Part shown: positions 35,678 to 48,188 of the stretch, piece after piece
Numbering within the stretch: the stretch's first letter is position 1
How the letters are laid out: each line of letters opens with the position of its first letter
Translations under genes and position numbers: made by a program
The notes under the pieces: model-generated
The model's database searches: none
Told to the model about the DNA's origin: nothing
Seen by the model: only the letters and a program-made list of their open reading frames with translations
From: Neostapfia colusana
Lineage: Eukaryota > Streptophyta > Magnoliopsida > Poales > Poaceae
DNA: 64,000 bases
NCBI GenBank assembly: GCA_030760725.1
Contig: JASWHV010000008.1
Coordinates: 29,484,720-29,548,719 of the forward strand
Direction: 5' to 3'

Positions 35678-36622
35678 CTACTCGGAGTAGAACTCGACTT
35701 CCTGTGGGTCGTCCTCCTCCGGTACCTCTGCTGGTGGCTCTGGATCTACCACCTCTTCTCCCATTCCGGGTTCTCCCATTGCTGGAAGACCCAAGACCAC
35801 TGGTACGCCTAACACTGGAGGTACGAGGTCCTGCAAAGCATGCACCTCATCCATAGCCTGGTTGTATTCCTCTTCCCAGCCTTGTCCTTCCTCAATAGCG
35901 TCGTCCCGCTCTTGAGCAAGGTCCTCATTCTGCTGGGTTAGGGTCTGCACCAGCTCTTGCAAAGCCGTGATGTCAACACGGCTTTTCTTCTTCGCCTTCT
36001 TCAGACGATGCAACTGATTGTGTTGTTCATTCAGTTGCTTGATCGTCGGAAGGAGCACATTGTGGAGTGCACTGTGAGCACTCTCGAAATGATCTCCACG
36101 GCTTGTGCTCTCCTTGAGCTTGGTGGCGAGATGCTCCGTATGGACAGTATGGCTGTCCATCACAGCGTTTCCCACCCTCATCTAGAGGCTGAGATTTGCC
36201 TCCACGGGGTTGTACCTCGGGCAACTCTGGTCAGTTGCCTCCAGGTAACTTTCTTCCCACACATGCTGAGCCCGTCCCTCCACCGGAAGGAGCGCATATG
36301 GAGTGCCCTCCATATCCTGCACGTGTAGTTGGCAGAAACGTGACATGGTGTCACGGGCTGCCACTTGCCACATCCCTTCCGGTTGTCTTCCTCTCACCGT
36401 GACGGTGAACGGCACCCAACGGGGTGGCGTAGGTCCTGCAGGGACTTCAACATGGATCGTCCACGTCTTGTTCCCCTCTTCGCCTTCTTCTTTGGCGATG
36501 TACTGCGGCATCTGGTTGTACCCGAAATATTGGTGCATTTGCCACAATGCTTCCGGGTAGCCGCTACGGTGAGAACAGCGGGACATCACCCACCCGTTCT
36601 CTAAATGCTGATCTGCTGTCAT
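35678..36622 (-). pseudogene. A2 ORF0, one nonsense codon
   Basis: Starts at 36622 directly after TTTTTACAG and aligns end to end with A1 ORF0, with the same stop position and no frameshift. One TAG near 36182 replaces the Gln codon CAG of A1 (C to T). The coiled-coil stretch (LNEQHNQLHRLKKAKKKSR, ELVQTLTQQNEDL) and the acidic tail are kept. Several amino-acid differences from A1 are spread over the frame. Without the nonsense codon it would have about 315 codons. Confidence 0.8.
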
Positions 36623-37632
36623 CTGTAAAAATATACTTGAGAAATGTCAAATATTTATTTAAACAGTAAACCCTTGAGTTAAAACATGAGACATGTCATT
36701 GAACCCATAAAACTTGGAAACATAGTTCAAATTTTAAACAAATTTGACTGCTGATCTGCTGTTCCCATGACAGCCCTGATCAGTTTCCATTTCAACCTGA
36801 TTTAAGCCATGTTGAAAGCAAAACCAATTCTGGAGCTCAACATCAAAGTTAATGCTAACTTCAATAGCTTTCCAGAAAGTATTTGCTTGGCCTAAGATCT
36901 TTCTTGGTTCAAAAGTATGAGATGTCAAAGTTAACAGAATTTCTGGAGAAAATTGGGCAGCACCTCCCTGCTTTAGGTACTGATTTGATCCAAGAACCCC
37001 AGTTAATCCTGTTCCTAATCTGACAAAACTTTCTGTTACAAAGTTGTAACCCATCTCATAAGCTTTCCAGAACTACCTCATTTTCTATTTTTGAATTTTT
37101 ATGCAGGGAGTTATGCTTAATTTTACAGAGAGTTCACAGAGAGTCTTTACTCTGTCCTGTTTTCTGGACAGTTTCAACTCTACTGCAGTTTTCGAGTGGT
37201 TAAGGGATGGAACACCTCTGGACCTCAACAGAAGAGTTGTAAAGCTCTGCCAAAACTTTCCAGAAATGTATCATATGACCCCAACCTCGAAAGAACTCAA
37301 CCTCTAACCTCTGATTAACTTCATCCTTGATTCAGCTGAAAACAGAGTGCTCCGTCCTTAACAACCTATGAGTTGAAAACTTGTTAACTTTGAATATTCT
37401 GTTCAAGGGAAGGAGTGACATCAAGTTTTACTACTTTAGATCAAAACCTTCAAGTTTTAAATGAACTCGTTCATTTAATGGGGTGTGACGTCGATGCGTC
37501 AACAGATTATGTCGGTACTACGTCCTCACAAAGAAAAACCTATACCGGACTTAGCCGGCCTCGTTATTTCCATGGCACTAAACGTCACTCGCACACGGAT
37601 GCTACACGTCTACCGTTTCGTGGTCAGGCTAC
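36623..37632 (-). other. A2 leader with intron-like borders
   Basis: Minus strand CTGCAG|GTAGCC at 37633/37632 and TATTTTTACAG ending at 36623. The 1,010-base span is one base off A1. No coding frame recognised in 36623-38104. Confidence 0.45.
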
Positions 37633-38104
37633 CTGCAGAAACTCAAGCAATCGTCAGACTCGGCTGCACACCGAGCCCGTAATCCATACAGTTCGTACAC
37701 CCGGCCGTCATCACTCGCCTGGATGTTCTCAAGCCAGACACGCCTTGAGTTACGTGTTCACGTTTCAGACCACGTGACGGGGTCTCCCATGTTGCACCAC
37801 GCACGCCAGGGATAGACGTTGCTCGAATACCCCAAACGACATGACGAGTCATAGAGGATATCAAAGCGAGTCGGGTTACCTGCCACCCGTGAGGCTCCAC
37901 CCTTCAGCTTGTGCGCACTGGTGGACAGCGCTTACGTGTACCCCCCAAGACATAAACGTCCCGAGATACACGATTTTCCGACATAACAAATAGGTCAATA
38001 TGCCACTTTCTATATACTAATAACATCCTTATACGGGCTACTAACTCGTTCCTCACTGGATTTTTGAAAAAGAAGACCTTTGTACTGTGTTAAACCTCAA
38101 GCGA

Positions 38105-38116
38105 GCTCTGATACCA
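38105..38116 (-). other. A2 primer-binding site
   Basis: Minus strand TGGTATCAGAGC, a perfect initiator-Met type site three bases from the LTR end at 38120. Confidence 0.93.
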
Positions 38117-38119
38117 TGC

Positions 38120-41100
38120 TGACACGACCCCATAGGTCCTGTCGAGCCATGATCATGCTGAGGGGTGCTGCGTTGCACAGCACCGTATAACACACGTCAA
38201 AGGTACAAAGCGGAAGCGAAATTTTATTTACATAAACAGGTTTATGAACATGTTTACATCAAAATAAGTTTAGTCTACACTCACGGGCGTAGACTCAGCA
38301 TCAAGTGCACGTTCAGCCCTTGAACGTGTCCTTGCTAGCACACACGCACACTAACTCTGCGGCGTGCACGACTCCCACTCGACGGGGTTCCCCTCCTGGG
38401 GTTCCGTCTCCTCTTCGGGAGTCCCTTCCTCATAGAACCCTGCAAAAGCTTCAAACACAAGCAGTGAGCTTCTACATGAGGGGTCATGGTTACATGAGGT
38501 AAAAATCATTGCAAGGACTCGCCTAATTAGTAGAACCTTACTTTCAAGTTTTAGCAGCAGGTTGTGGAGAACCTTACGCTAAGGCACATGAGAGAGCCAC
38601 AATCAAACAAGAAACACATTTCTCTCATGTACTTTGCCCAAAGTTGAAAAGAACTTTAGTTAGCTCTAAACTAAAGCAATTCATTAGCAATCAAGTCCAT
38701 CTTTAAATCAGCAACATTTTAACATGTAACTAGCCTGTTCTTTCTACGTCACGGTACAGTGAACAAGTGGTACTCACTGACCGCGAGGGACGGCGATTAT
38801 AATCGATTTACACCTGCAGGGTTACCCGAATAACCCATCACGTACGCCCGTACTCGATGTTGCCTACAACAACCATCACGGACGCCGTACGCAACCACCT
38901 TTCACCCGTCAGCCAAATATTGAACCGGTCCCATTGTCCCGAGCAAGAGGTCTCTGCACGCGCATCTCAGTGCCGCCAGCCGATTTACACCTCAAGCTCT
39001 AAACCTACCCTCTGAACGACGGGCAATGCCTCAATACCCAGCTACCCGAGTTACATCAGTTTCCCGGTTCCCACATAGCCGGTAGGTCTTCGGTACTGTT
39101 CTAGCTTGTTCAACAGGCCCGCACACGGCTCGGTCCTCAATCGACACAAGCGGAGCTACAGCACACAGGCCCCAAAGTCCTGCTGCCCTTACCCTCCGCT
39201 TGGTCTCATTTTCTTGCCATGTGTTTCATGTGCTATCACTACCCGAGTCGAGTGCTTCTAGCCTATGCTCGCGAGTAGTTCCAACTACTCGACTTGTACC
39301 AAATCCTACTCGATCATAGCAATGCAGTAGCTAACGGGGTTTGCAATCCTAAACCCAACCCTGGTTTTCTTGGCTATGCAATTGGGTTTCCAAACAAGAC
39401 TCTAATGCAAAGAATAAAGTAAACAAGTATGTGCTCAAAACAATAAAAATTTGTAAAAAGGTTAATGCAAACCGGAGCTTGCCTTGCTGCTCTTGGTCAT
39501 AGGCTAGCTGCTCCTCCGGAGTTACGAAGTATAGGACTTCGGGTTCCTCCTCGACCTTAGCGACTACATGATATACAAATATATGTATTAATTTGAATGC
39601 ATTTGTATAAAGTTTGAACTTGTGAAGCTTATAAGTCCCACTATACAGACTCAATGACTGTAAAACTTTTACTGTGGTTGGTTATAACCTAATTAGAGAC
39701 TTGGTCAAGTTTTAGTTGCAGCAAGGCTCATTTGAGCCCTCCACAATTACTTATGTCCTTGACCTTTATTGAAGGCTCTTAGGGTATTCTAAGGATTTTC
39801 ATGAAACAAACTATGACTTTCTGAAAACTAGATTTTCAGAGGGTTCTAACGGAGTTGGTCTCACTTAATTTGAAGGTTCCTAGCTAAAGATATGAGCTAA
39901 CCAATTTCAGAGAAAATTCTGAAAATGTTTCTGAACATTTTCTATTTTCTCTGGAACAGTTTCACTAATCACACCATTAGGTGGATCAAATGAGCTCAAT
40001 GGGTCTGAAATTTTTATGGTAGTTCAGGGATATTCTGGTGAACATCCCAGCAAAATTTCAGGATTTTCCTCCATAGGATTCTCCAGTTAAAATTCCAAAC
40101 AGTTTAAATTTTGAGGAATTAATTCTGGAAAAATAAGGAATTTCATGAAGTGAAACTTGATTTTCTAGAACGTGCTCAGAGAGCTGAATCCAGCAAAATT
40201 TGGTTCACTCAATTTGGAGCTTTATAGCCAAAGTTATGAGGATTTGAAGTTTGAAGGAAATCTGAAAATCGGGGAAAAAATTAAACTCGCGCGTGGGCCC
40301 AGGGGACACGCGTCGCACGCCGGGGCGACAGCACACCGCGGTCCACAAGGATTTTGCGCGCCAGCACCCCCGATCTCGGCCGCAGCCCGATCCTGATTTA
40401 AAATATCGGCCGCTGACAGCTGGGGTCCACCCCTTTCTTCAACCTCGCGACGCCCGCGCTCCACCGCCGAGGGACCTCGCCGGAGAGCTCGCCGCCGGCT
40501 TCTGTGCAGCTCCAAACTTCATGATTTTGGCCGCCCCTGCCTACTTTTACTCCGGGAACAGGATTCTGGGGTCAGCTACTCATGACAATGGCCGGTGCAT
40601 GGTCGGCGATGAGCCGCCACCTCGGAAAGACTTCGGCCATGTCGGCTGACTTCCCTAGCACCTCAACTACTCGAGGAACTGGTCGGGAAGCATCAGTGGA
40701 CCTCAGAGAAGGTCGACATGAGCTCGAGGCAGCTCGGGGAAGGCCCGAAGTAGGTCCTCACCGTGCGCCTGATGCCTCCCGTTTACTCCGCCATTGGTAA
40801 ACCTCGAATTACGCCGGGTACAGAGGTTCTCCGGCGAAGAGTTGTGAAGGCAACTTGTGTGTTACCGTGTCTAGTTTGTGTGAGAGCGTATCGAGGCCCT
40901 CTAATCCTTTCTAGAGCACGAATTCGACAGAATCATACCCGAAGGTCGTGCTGCACACAGAAAGGGGAAAATTGGAAATTCGCCACCGGTGAGCAACCAC
41001 TCGAGCTGTGGCTCGGGGATGAGCAGCACCGGTCACCAGCGCGTCCAAGGGGGCCTTGGCTCGGGCGTGACAACGCCCTGGTTGGGCTGTCCACGGGAGC

Positions 41101-42113
41101 CCGAGGTGCGGCGGTTCTAAGTCACCAAATTGATCTTTCGGCACAGCCGATATCAATCGGTTTCAACTGAATTCTAGCAGCGGGGAAGACGGAGGAAGGT
41201 CTCTAGTACCTTGCTGGGGCTCTGGAGGGGACGGAGGAAGCTTTGATCGGCGCTCTCTGATCGATTCCAAGCTGCGGAAAACTTCGGCCGGCGCTGAGTT
41301 CTTGCGGGGCAGAAACGGCGATGCCTCGGCCGAGGAGGGGGGCAGGCGCCTTAAGAAGGCTCTGCACCGCCTCACACCCGCGCGTGGGCAAGCAGCTGCT
41401 GGCGCGGCGCCTGCCCTCGGTGGCGATCGCAGCGGCGGCCCGGTTAACCGAGTGAGAGAATTTCAGTCGGTTTGAGTTGAAGTGGTGACTGACATGTGGG
41501 TCCCACTTCCAGTTTTAACCTCTGAAATTTACTCCTAATCACTGTTGTAAACAGTGAGCCCCATAGTACCCCTGGTAATTCAAATTATACACCCATGAGC
41601 CATTTGAATTGATCAAAGTTCAAATGAGGTTTGGTTTGAATGAATTTTAGCACAAGTTCAGTTTGAAATTCAAATAAAGTTTGAATTTCCCCCACTTAGC
41701 TCATGTCAAGATCAACTCCAAATGGAGTGAAAATTGGTGTGTGAGCTCACAAAATGTGCTGAGTAAGAATATGCCTCCCACTTTTAAATTCATGGGATAA
41801 AAACAGTTTGAATTTGAATATGGTTTCAAACTGCTCTCTTTCTAACTATACCCAAAATGACCTCAAAAAGGTTGTGAATTTGGGTGAAACTTGGCATGGA
41901 CATCCTTAGCAAAGTGTAGGAGTTTTCATATGTCCAGCCCACCTATATTACATGTGGGAGATGCCACTGTTGCAATATGTGAGTTTGTTCTCTAATGAAC
42001 ATGTTGATGGTGGTTACTTGCTCTTCATTTGTGTTCATCATCTTTCCTCAAATGAGGTGTGAGTGTGGGGTGATGAACACTTCAACTAGGTGTCAAAAAC
42101 TGAGGCCCTTACA
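38120..42113 (-). repeat. A2 5' LTR, 3,994 bp
   Basis: In element sense TGTAAGGGCC...GTCGTGTCA, complete and bordered by the TSD at 42114. Stem-loop at 38164-38184, palindromic hairpin near 39282, GC-rich centre 40270-41460. About a dozen by-eye substitutions separate it from the 0.7-kb 3' LTR remnant. Confidence 0.93.
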
Positions 42114-42118
42114 GATAT

Positions 42119-43271
42119 GTTCAAGAAAGAATACATGCGTTTTGAGATGCAACCCGGTGAGTCAATTGACGACCTTTTTGCTCGCTTTAATAAAATTCTC
42201 AGCAACTTGCGTAGTGTCAATGTTAACTTTTCAGATGCTGAAAATGCTAGACAGTTGTTAGGAGCATTAGATATGTCAATTTGGGAGATGAAAGTTACAT
42301 CTATTCGTGAATCTACTGTCATGAGTTCTCTTACTTTAGACGTGCATTATTCTAAATTGAAAACTCATGAAATTGACATCATCTCACGTAAAAACCCCAA
42401 CAAGTCTATTGCATTTGTTTCGCAACGTGACATGTCTAGTTCTAGTCAATCATCATCTAGTGGTGCATTGTCTTTGCTGTCCTCTCTAACCCTTGAACAG
42501 ATTGAAGAGTTTCTAGAGGAGGAGCTTGCACTCATCTCTACTCGGTTCTCAAAAGCATTGCAAAATGTGAGAACTAGAAGGAGAGGAAGCTCCGGACCTC
42601 AACGATGTTTTGAATGTGGTAAGACAGGACATTTTTGTACGGAGTGCCCTAACCTTTCAGGTCCGACTTCACGTGAAGAAAAGCAAACAAGGCCGAAGAA
42701 ATCGTTTGCAAAGAATAAGAAGAAGAAGAAAGATTTATCAATGCGCAACATAGTGCATAGTATGATCTCTGCACTTCAAGATTTCGGCTCAAGTGATGTG
42801 GACACCGGTGGTGATGAAGATGAAGAAGCTATGGCAAATATGTGCTGCATGGCGAGCAAGTCAAGTTCAAGCTCCGAGGAGGCAGAACACAACAGCGACG
42901 ATGAAGAGGTATGTCCCACTTGCGAAGAAATGTGTGATGCTATTTCTCGTGCCACTGTTATATTAAAGAAAAAGGATAAAAAACTTAGGAACAATGCTGT
43001 TAAAATTGAATCACTAGAATCTGAAATTAATCATTTAAAAACTTTGATTCCTAGTGATGATTCTTGTTCCTCATGTGATTTGATTTATGAACAATTATCC
43101 TCTTTAAGAAGTGCACACACATCTACACTTGATAAACTTGAACTTGAAATTGAAAAGAACAAAGAGCTTGCTGCACTTAATGATAAAAATTTGAAAGATG
43201 CTTGTTGTTCTACAATTGATTTGCATTGTTCTTCATGTGATGATCTGAATAAGAAACTAAATGATACCGAA
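42119..43271 (+). pseudogene. gag: Copia gag, C-terminal part with zinc knuckle
   Basis: Continues in register from 33299. It holds FKKEYMRFEM and the rest of the copia gag core, a CCHC knuckle CFECGKTGHFCTEC (from about 42607), then a long Ser/Glu-rich stretch and Cys pairs (CSSCD) with predicted helices. A one-base shift at about 43272 breaks it from the next segment. The long tail after the knuckle is typical of the SIRE/Maximus lineage. Confidence 0.85.
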
Positions 43272-43272
43272 T

Positions 43273-46200
43273 GAGATTTCTATTTTGAACAATGCTTTAC
43301 GTGTGCATGAAGTTAAATATTGTTCAAATTGCAAACTAAAAGGAAAAACTTCATGTGAAAACTGATTTGATCTGTCCAATAAACTTGATGACATGCATAG
43401 GACACTAGATCGGTTTTCTAATGCAAATAAGAACCTAAACTTGCTGCTAAATTCTTCTAAGTCTTGTAATGATAAAACTGGTTTAGGTTTTAATTCTCAT
43501 GCTCATGCTAAGGCACACCCACCTAAAGTTGTAAAGTCATTAGGAAGCGGTTTGATTCAAACAGCTCCTAGACAAAAAGAGGTGATTTTCAAATCTGCAG
43601 GAGTACTGTCCCATTCGGGTTCTAATAAACGTGTTGCTTGCTCATCTAGACATGATAATAATTTTATTTTTCATTGTACCTACTGTGGTAGATATGGTCA
43701 TGTCATGGATTTTTCTTATAGACTAGCTAAACACGATAAGAAACAAAGAATACTTGCTAGATCACATAACAACCAAGCAAAATCTGCTAGACCGAATGTT
43801 CGGAGCTTGCAACCTGCTGTAATGATTCAAAAACTTGCTCCCGGACCTACTGTTTTTTGTGCTACATATAACACATCTTCTATGTCAGTAGTTGGGAACA
43901 AAAATTTTCGATGTTTGGCTCATAAACCTGCTGTACCTTCTCAGCTTTCGCGTGTTATTCCTGCTGGACGTCGTGTGACTCAGTACTGGATTCCTAAAAG
44001 TCTTTTAATTAACCCCAGTATTGAGTCATCGACGTATTGTGCTGCTGTGTAGGTTTCACGTTTGAGGAAGGAGAACATTTGGATTGTTGATTCAGGTTGC
44101 TCACGCCACATGACCGGTAACAAAGAATGGTTCTCCTCTCTCTCTCTTGTGTCACGTGAAGAAAATGTTACTTTCGCCGATAACTCTTCTACTCCCATAA
44201 TTGCTAAAGGTTCGGTTAGAGTAAACAATCTCTACACTTTGAAAGATGTGGCACTTGTTAAAAATTTGAAATACAACTTGCTTTCGGTTTCACAATTGCT
44301 AGATGAAAATCTAGAGGTTAGCTTTGCTAAAAATTGCTGCAAGGTTGTAGATTCAAAAGGTGAGCTTTTGTTTAACATGTCTAGGTTTGGAAGAGTTTTT
44401 AAAGCTGATTTTGATTTGTCAACTTCTAAGCATCGGTGTCTAGTTGCTAATGATACAAAGGATCTATATTTTTGGCATCGTAGACTTGGTCACATAGGCT
44501 TTGATCATCTCACTCGTGTTAGTGCTCTCGATCGCATACGTGGGCTGCCGAAGCTTAAAAAGGACAATGATATTGTGTGCTCTTCTTGTAGACATGCTAA
44601 GTTTGTTGCAGGTTCACATGCTCCTCTCACAATGACCATGACAGCTTAACCGGGACAACTTTTACATCTTGACACAGTAGGTCCGGCACATGTTCAATCC
44701 TTCGGAGGTAAATGGTATGTGCTTGTGATTGTTGATGATTATTCCAGATATTCTTGGGTTTATTTTATGGCATCTAAGAATGAAGCTTTTAGTCATTTTA
44801 GAACTTTATTTCTTAGATTATCTATTGATCACCTAGGATCATTAAAAGCAATTAGAAGTGATAACGGAACTGAATTTAAAAACCAATCCTTTGATCACTT
44901 TTGTGCTGAAAATGGAATAGATCATCAATACTCTTCACCCTATGTACCACAACAAAATGTTGTCGTAGAAAGAAAGAATAGGATCTTAGTTGAGATGGCT
45001 AGGACTATGCTTGATGAATATCAAACTCCTAGGAAATTTTGGGATGATGCAATTGCAACCGATTGTTATGTCTCAAATCGTGTTTTCTTGCGTGCTAAGC
45101 TTGGAAAAACCCCATATGAGCTCCGGTTTGGACATAGGCCTAGTGTTACACACTTTAGGGTTTTTGGTTGCAAATGCTTTGTTAAGAAACATGGTAATCT
45201 TGAAAAATTTGAAGCTAGATCTGTTGATGGCATGTTTCTTGGTTATCCATCTCATACTAGAGGCTACCGTGTGCTTTTACTTGACACTAACAAAATTGTG
45301 GAGACTTGCGAGGTTTCTTTTGATGAAGCTAGCCCAAGTACTAGCTCCGATATTGCAGGTCCGGATCCGTATCCGCAGGGGGAGAGTATTTTTATTGAAG
45401 AAGATGAAGAAGTGGTGCTGCTGCCCGAAAACTCGGAAGTAAATAATGATCAAGCTGCTGATTTTGCACCACAACCAGCACCAACAGTCACTACTGCTGG
45501 TTCTGACCTTCCTCAATCAACAAGCTCTCCTAATCAAAGGTCCGAACATGAAGAAGAATGTGCTTGTGAAGTGTCTACTCCCCTCCGAGTACTCAAAAGT
45601 CATCCTCCACAACAAATCATTGGAAGCTTGCATGAACGAGTCACTCGGTCCAGGTTTTGCGATCCAAACTCTCATGCTCATTCTGATTTTGTTGCTTCTT
45701 TTGAACCCAAGGATATATCACACGCACTCACCAATGAATCTTGGATTAATGCCATGCAAGAAGAGTTAGAAAATTTTGAAAGAAATAATGTTTGGAAACT
45801 TGTACCTCCACCTCAAGGTCACACATTAATTGGAACTAAATGGGTATTTAAAAATAAGCAAAGTGATGATGGGGTTGTGGTTAGAAATAAAGCTAGGTTG
45901 GTTGCTCAAGGTTTCACTCAAATTGAAGGTCTAGATTTTGATGAAACATTTGCTCCTGTTGCTAGATTAGAAGCTATAAGAATTTTATTAGCATTTGCTG
46001 CATCTAAAGGTTTCAAGTTATATCAAATGGATGTTAAAAGTGCTTTTCTTAATGGCTACATAGAGGAGGAGGTTTATGTTAAGCAGCCACCGGGTTTTGA
46101 AAATCCAAATCTTCCTAATCATGTTTACAAACTGTCCATAGCCTTGTACGGTCTAAAACAAGCCCCTAGATCATGGTATGATAGGTTAAAACCATTCTTA

Positions 46201-47238
46201 CTTGAAAAGGGGTTTACCATGGGCAAGGTTGATAAAACTCTTTTTGTACTTAAGCATGGCAATGACTCATTATTCGTTCAAGTGTATGTGGATGATATTA
46301 TCTTTGGTTGTGCTTCTCATGATCTCGTGTCCAAGTTTTCAGCTATGATGAGTTCAGAATTTGAGATGAGTATGATGGGAGAACTCACATACTTTTTAGG
46401 GCTGCAAATCAAGCAAACAAAAGAAGGAACTTTTGTGCATCAAACTAAGTATACAAAGGACCTTCTTAAGCGCTTCAACATGGACAAATGCAAGCCTCTT
46501 CGGACACCAATGGGAACAGCAACAACACTTGAACTTGACGAAGATGGTGACCCGGTCGATAAAAAAGAATACAGAAGTATGATTGGATCACTTTTGTATC
46601 TCACGGCGTCAAGACCGGACATACAATTCAGCGTATGTCTTTGTGCACGTTTTCAAGCTTCTCCACGTGCTTCACATCTCCAAGCCATCAAAAGGATTCT
46701 CAGGTACCTACATGGAACTCAAGAATTTGACATTTTTCTTCCTTCTTCCTCAACTGTTTCTTTGAAAGCTTTTTCGGATGCTGATTTTGGGGGTTGTAGG
46801 ATTGATAGGAAAAGTACTTCGGGTGCTTGTCATTTTCTTGGTAATTCACTTGTTGCCTAGTCCCCTAGAAAACAAAGTTCAGTTGCACAATCCACGGCCG
46901 AATCTGAATATGTAGCTGCGGCTAGCGCTTGCTCACAAATTCTTTGGATTGTTCAAACACTTAAGGACTATGGGGTCGATTTAGATAGTGTTCCACTGTT
47001 TTGTGATAACACTAGTGCAATTTGTATTGATAAAAACCTCGTGAAACACTCTAGAACTAAGCACATTGACATTAGGTATCACTTTCTTCGTGATAATGTT
47101 GAAAAAGGAAACATTGTGCTTCACCATGTCGATACCGAACAACAATTGGCTGATATTTTTACAAAACCTTTGGATTTCACTCGTTTTTGTTTCATTCGTA
47201 GTGAAATAGGGGTTATGCATCCTCATGGCTTAAATTGA
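43273..47238 (+). pseudogene. pol: Copia pol: protease, integrase, RT, RNase H, with four in-frame stops
   Basis: One reading frame from 43273 to the TGA at 47236-47238, interrupted by TGA at 43363, TAG at 44050, TAA at 44647 and TAG at 46858. In order: protease WIVDSGCSRHMTG (Asp codon at 44089), GAG-pre-integrase (HRRLGHIGF, CSSCRHAK), integrase core ([30 protein letters not shown]), RT ([20 protein letters not shown], catalytic YVDD at 46285-46296) and RNase H (STAESEYVAAAS, HIDIRYHFLRD). These are the copia order and motifs. All four stops fit single C-to-T or G-to-A changes from the expected codons. Confidence 0.92.
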
Positions 47239-48177
47239 GGGGGAGTTTTTGAAACTTTGAAAGTCTATGTGTGAATCTGAAACTAAAATAATATGAGCAT
47301 AGTATTTCATACATATATGACTTTGTGATTCCTTTTACAGGCTGAAAGTTCTTACTACATTACTCAAGTTATACATTTTGTAGTTTTTGGAACTGGTCAT
47401 GATCGAACTTTCTTGCTGTTTTGAACTTGTTGCGTGCTCACAAGTGCTTTTAATCATAAAAATTAATCAAGTGACCAGCTCACATGTTGAGTTTTCAAAT
47501 AAAAAATTGAGAAAAGATCAAGAGAATATGCATGCATCGCACTTCTTCTTTTGAGATTTCTTATCATTGCACTAAGATATGAACTTGGAAGGAATTGTGT
47601 ATGACTGGAACCATGTCCTTAAGCTTCTGATTGTCAAATGACATAGGCTTGGCTTGGTTGGTTAGAATAAGGCTGATGCGGCATATAATCTCTTGCAAAT
47701 ATCATATGATCAACTTCGTGCCTTAAATGATTATGAATAATAAAAATGCAGCAACAAGTGTCATGTTTTCAGGTTTTGAAATAGTTGAGTAAGGGAGATC
47801 ATGACTTGCTTAAACTGAAAAATACATTTGATCTCTAGCATGGCTTACACTACTTTATGTATCTCATTGATGTGATAGTGTAAGTAACCTGATAGTATGA
47901 CTTGGATGAGCTTTGTTTTGTATGTATATGTTATAATATGCTCATAACATTTAAAAATTTCTCTTTTGAACCTTGCTTAATACATTGTCAAAGGGGGAGA
48001 AATATGTATAAGGAGAGATTTTTTTTACACTTTGCATATGTTATACACTTTCTTCCTTCTCTGATTTTAAAAAATGGGGAGAAATTAATAAAGGGGGTGA
48101 AATGAGTTTTCAAAGCTTTTCAAAACTTTTCATAAGCCAATGTTCGGATTTTAATTGGTGTTGCCAATGCATTCATC
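47239..48177 (+). other. Copia 3' untranslated region
   Basis: About 940 bases between pol and PPT. I see no env-like frame; the longest frame (47902-48105, 67 codons) has no recognisable features. Purine-rich GGGGGAG-type tracts recur at 47237-47246, 47990-48000, 48073-48084 and 48090-48103. Confidence 0.7.
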
Positions 48178-48188
48178 AAGGGGGAGAT
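48178..48188 (+). other. Copia polypurine tract
   Basis: AAGGGGGAGAT immediately before the 3' LTR start TGTGAGACC at 48189. Confidence 0.9.

Larger units (their letters stand above)
33300..42113 (-). mobile_element. Family-A element A2 with large internal deletion
   Basis: Flanked by TSD GATAT (33295-33299 and 42114-42118), so both outer ends are original. In element sense: complete 5' LTR, perfect PBS, leader, ORF0, gag to the start of protease, then 0.7 kb of the 3' LTR. Compared with A1, about 6.5 kb (most of pol, PPT and most of the 3' LTR) is missing. It is the innermost and so the youngest layer seen. Confidence 0.93.

Noticed and set aside
47902..48105. 67-codon frame after copia pol, considered as env-like
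   Set aside because: No signal peptide, hydrophobic anchor or length typical of env-like ORFs; AT-rich low-complexity sequence.
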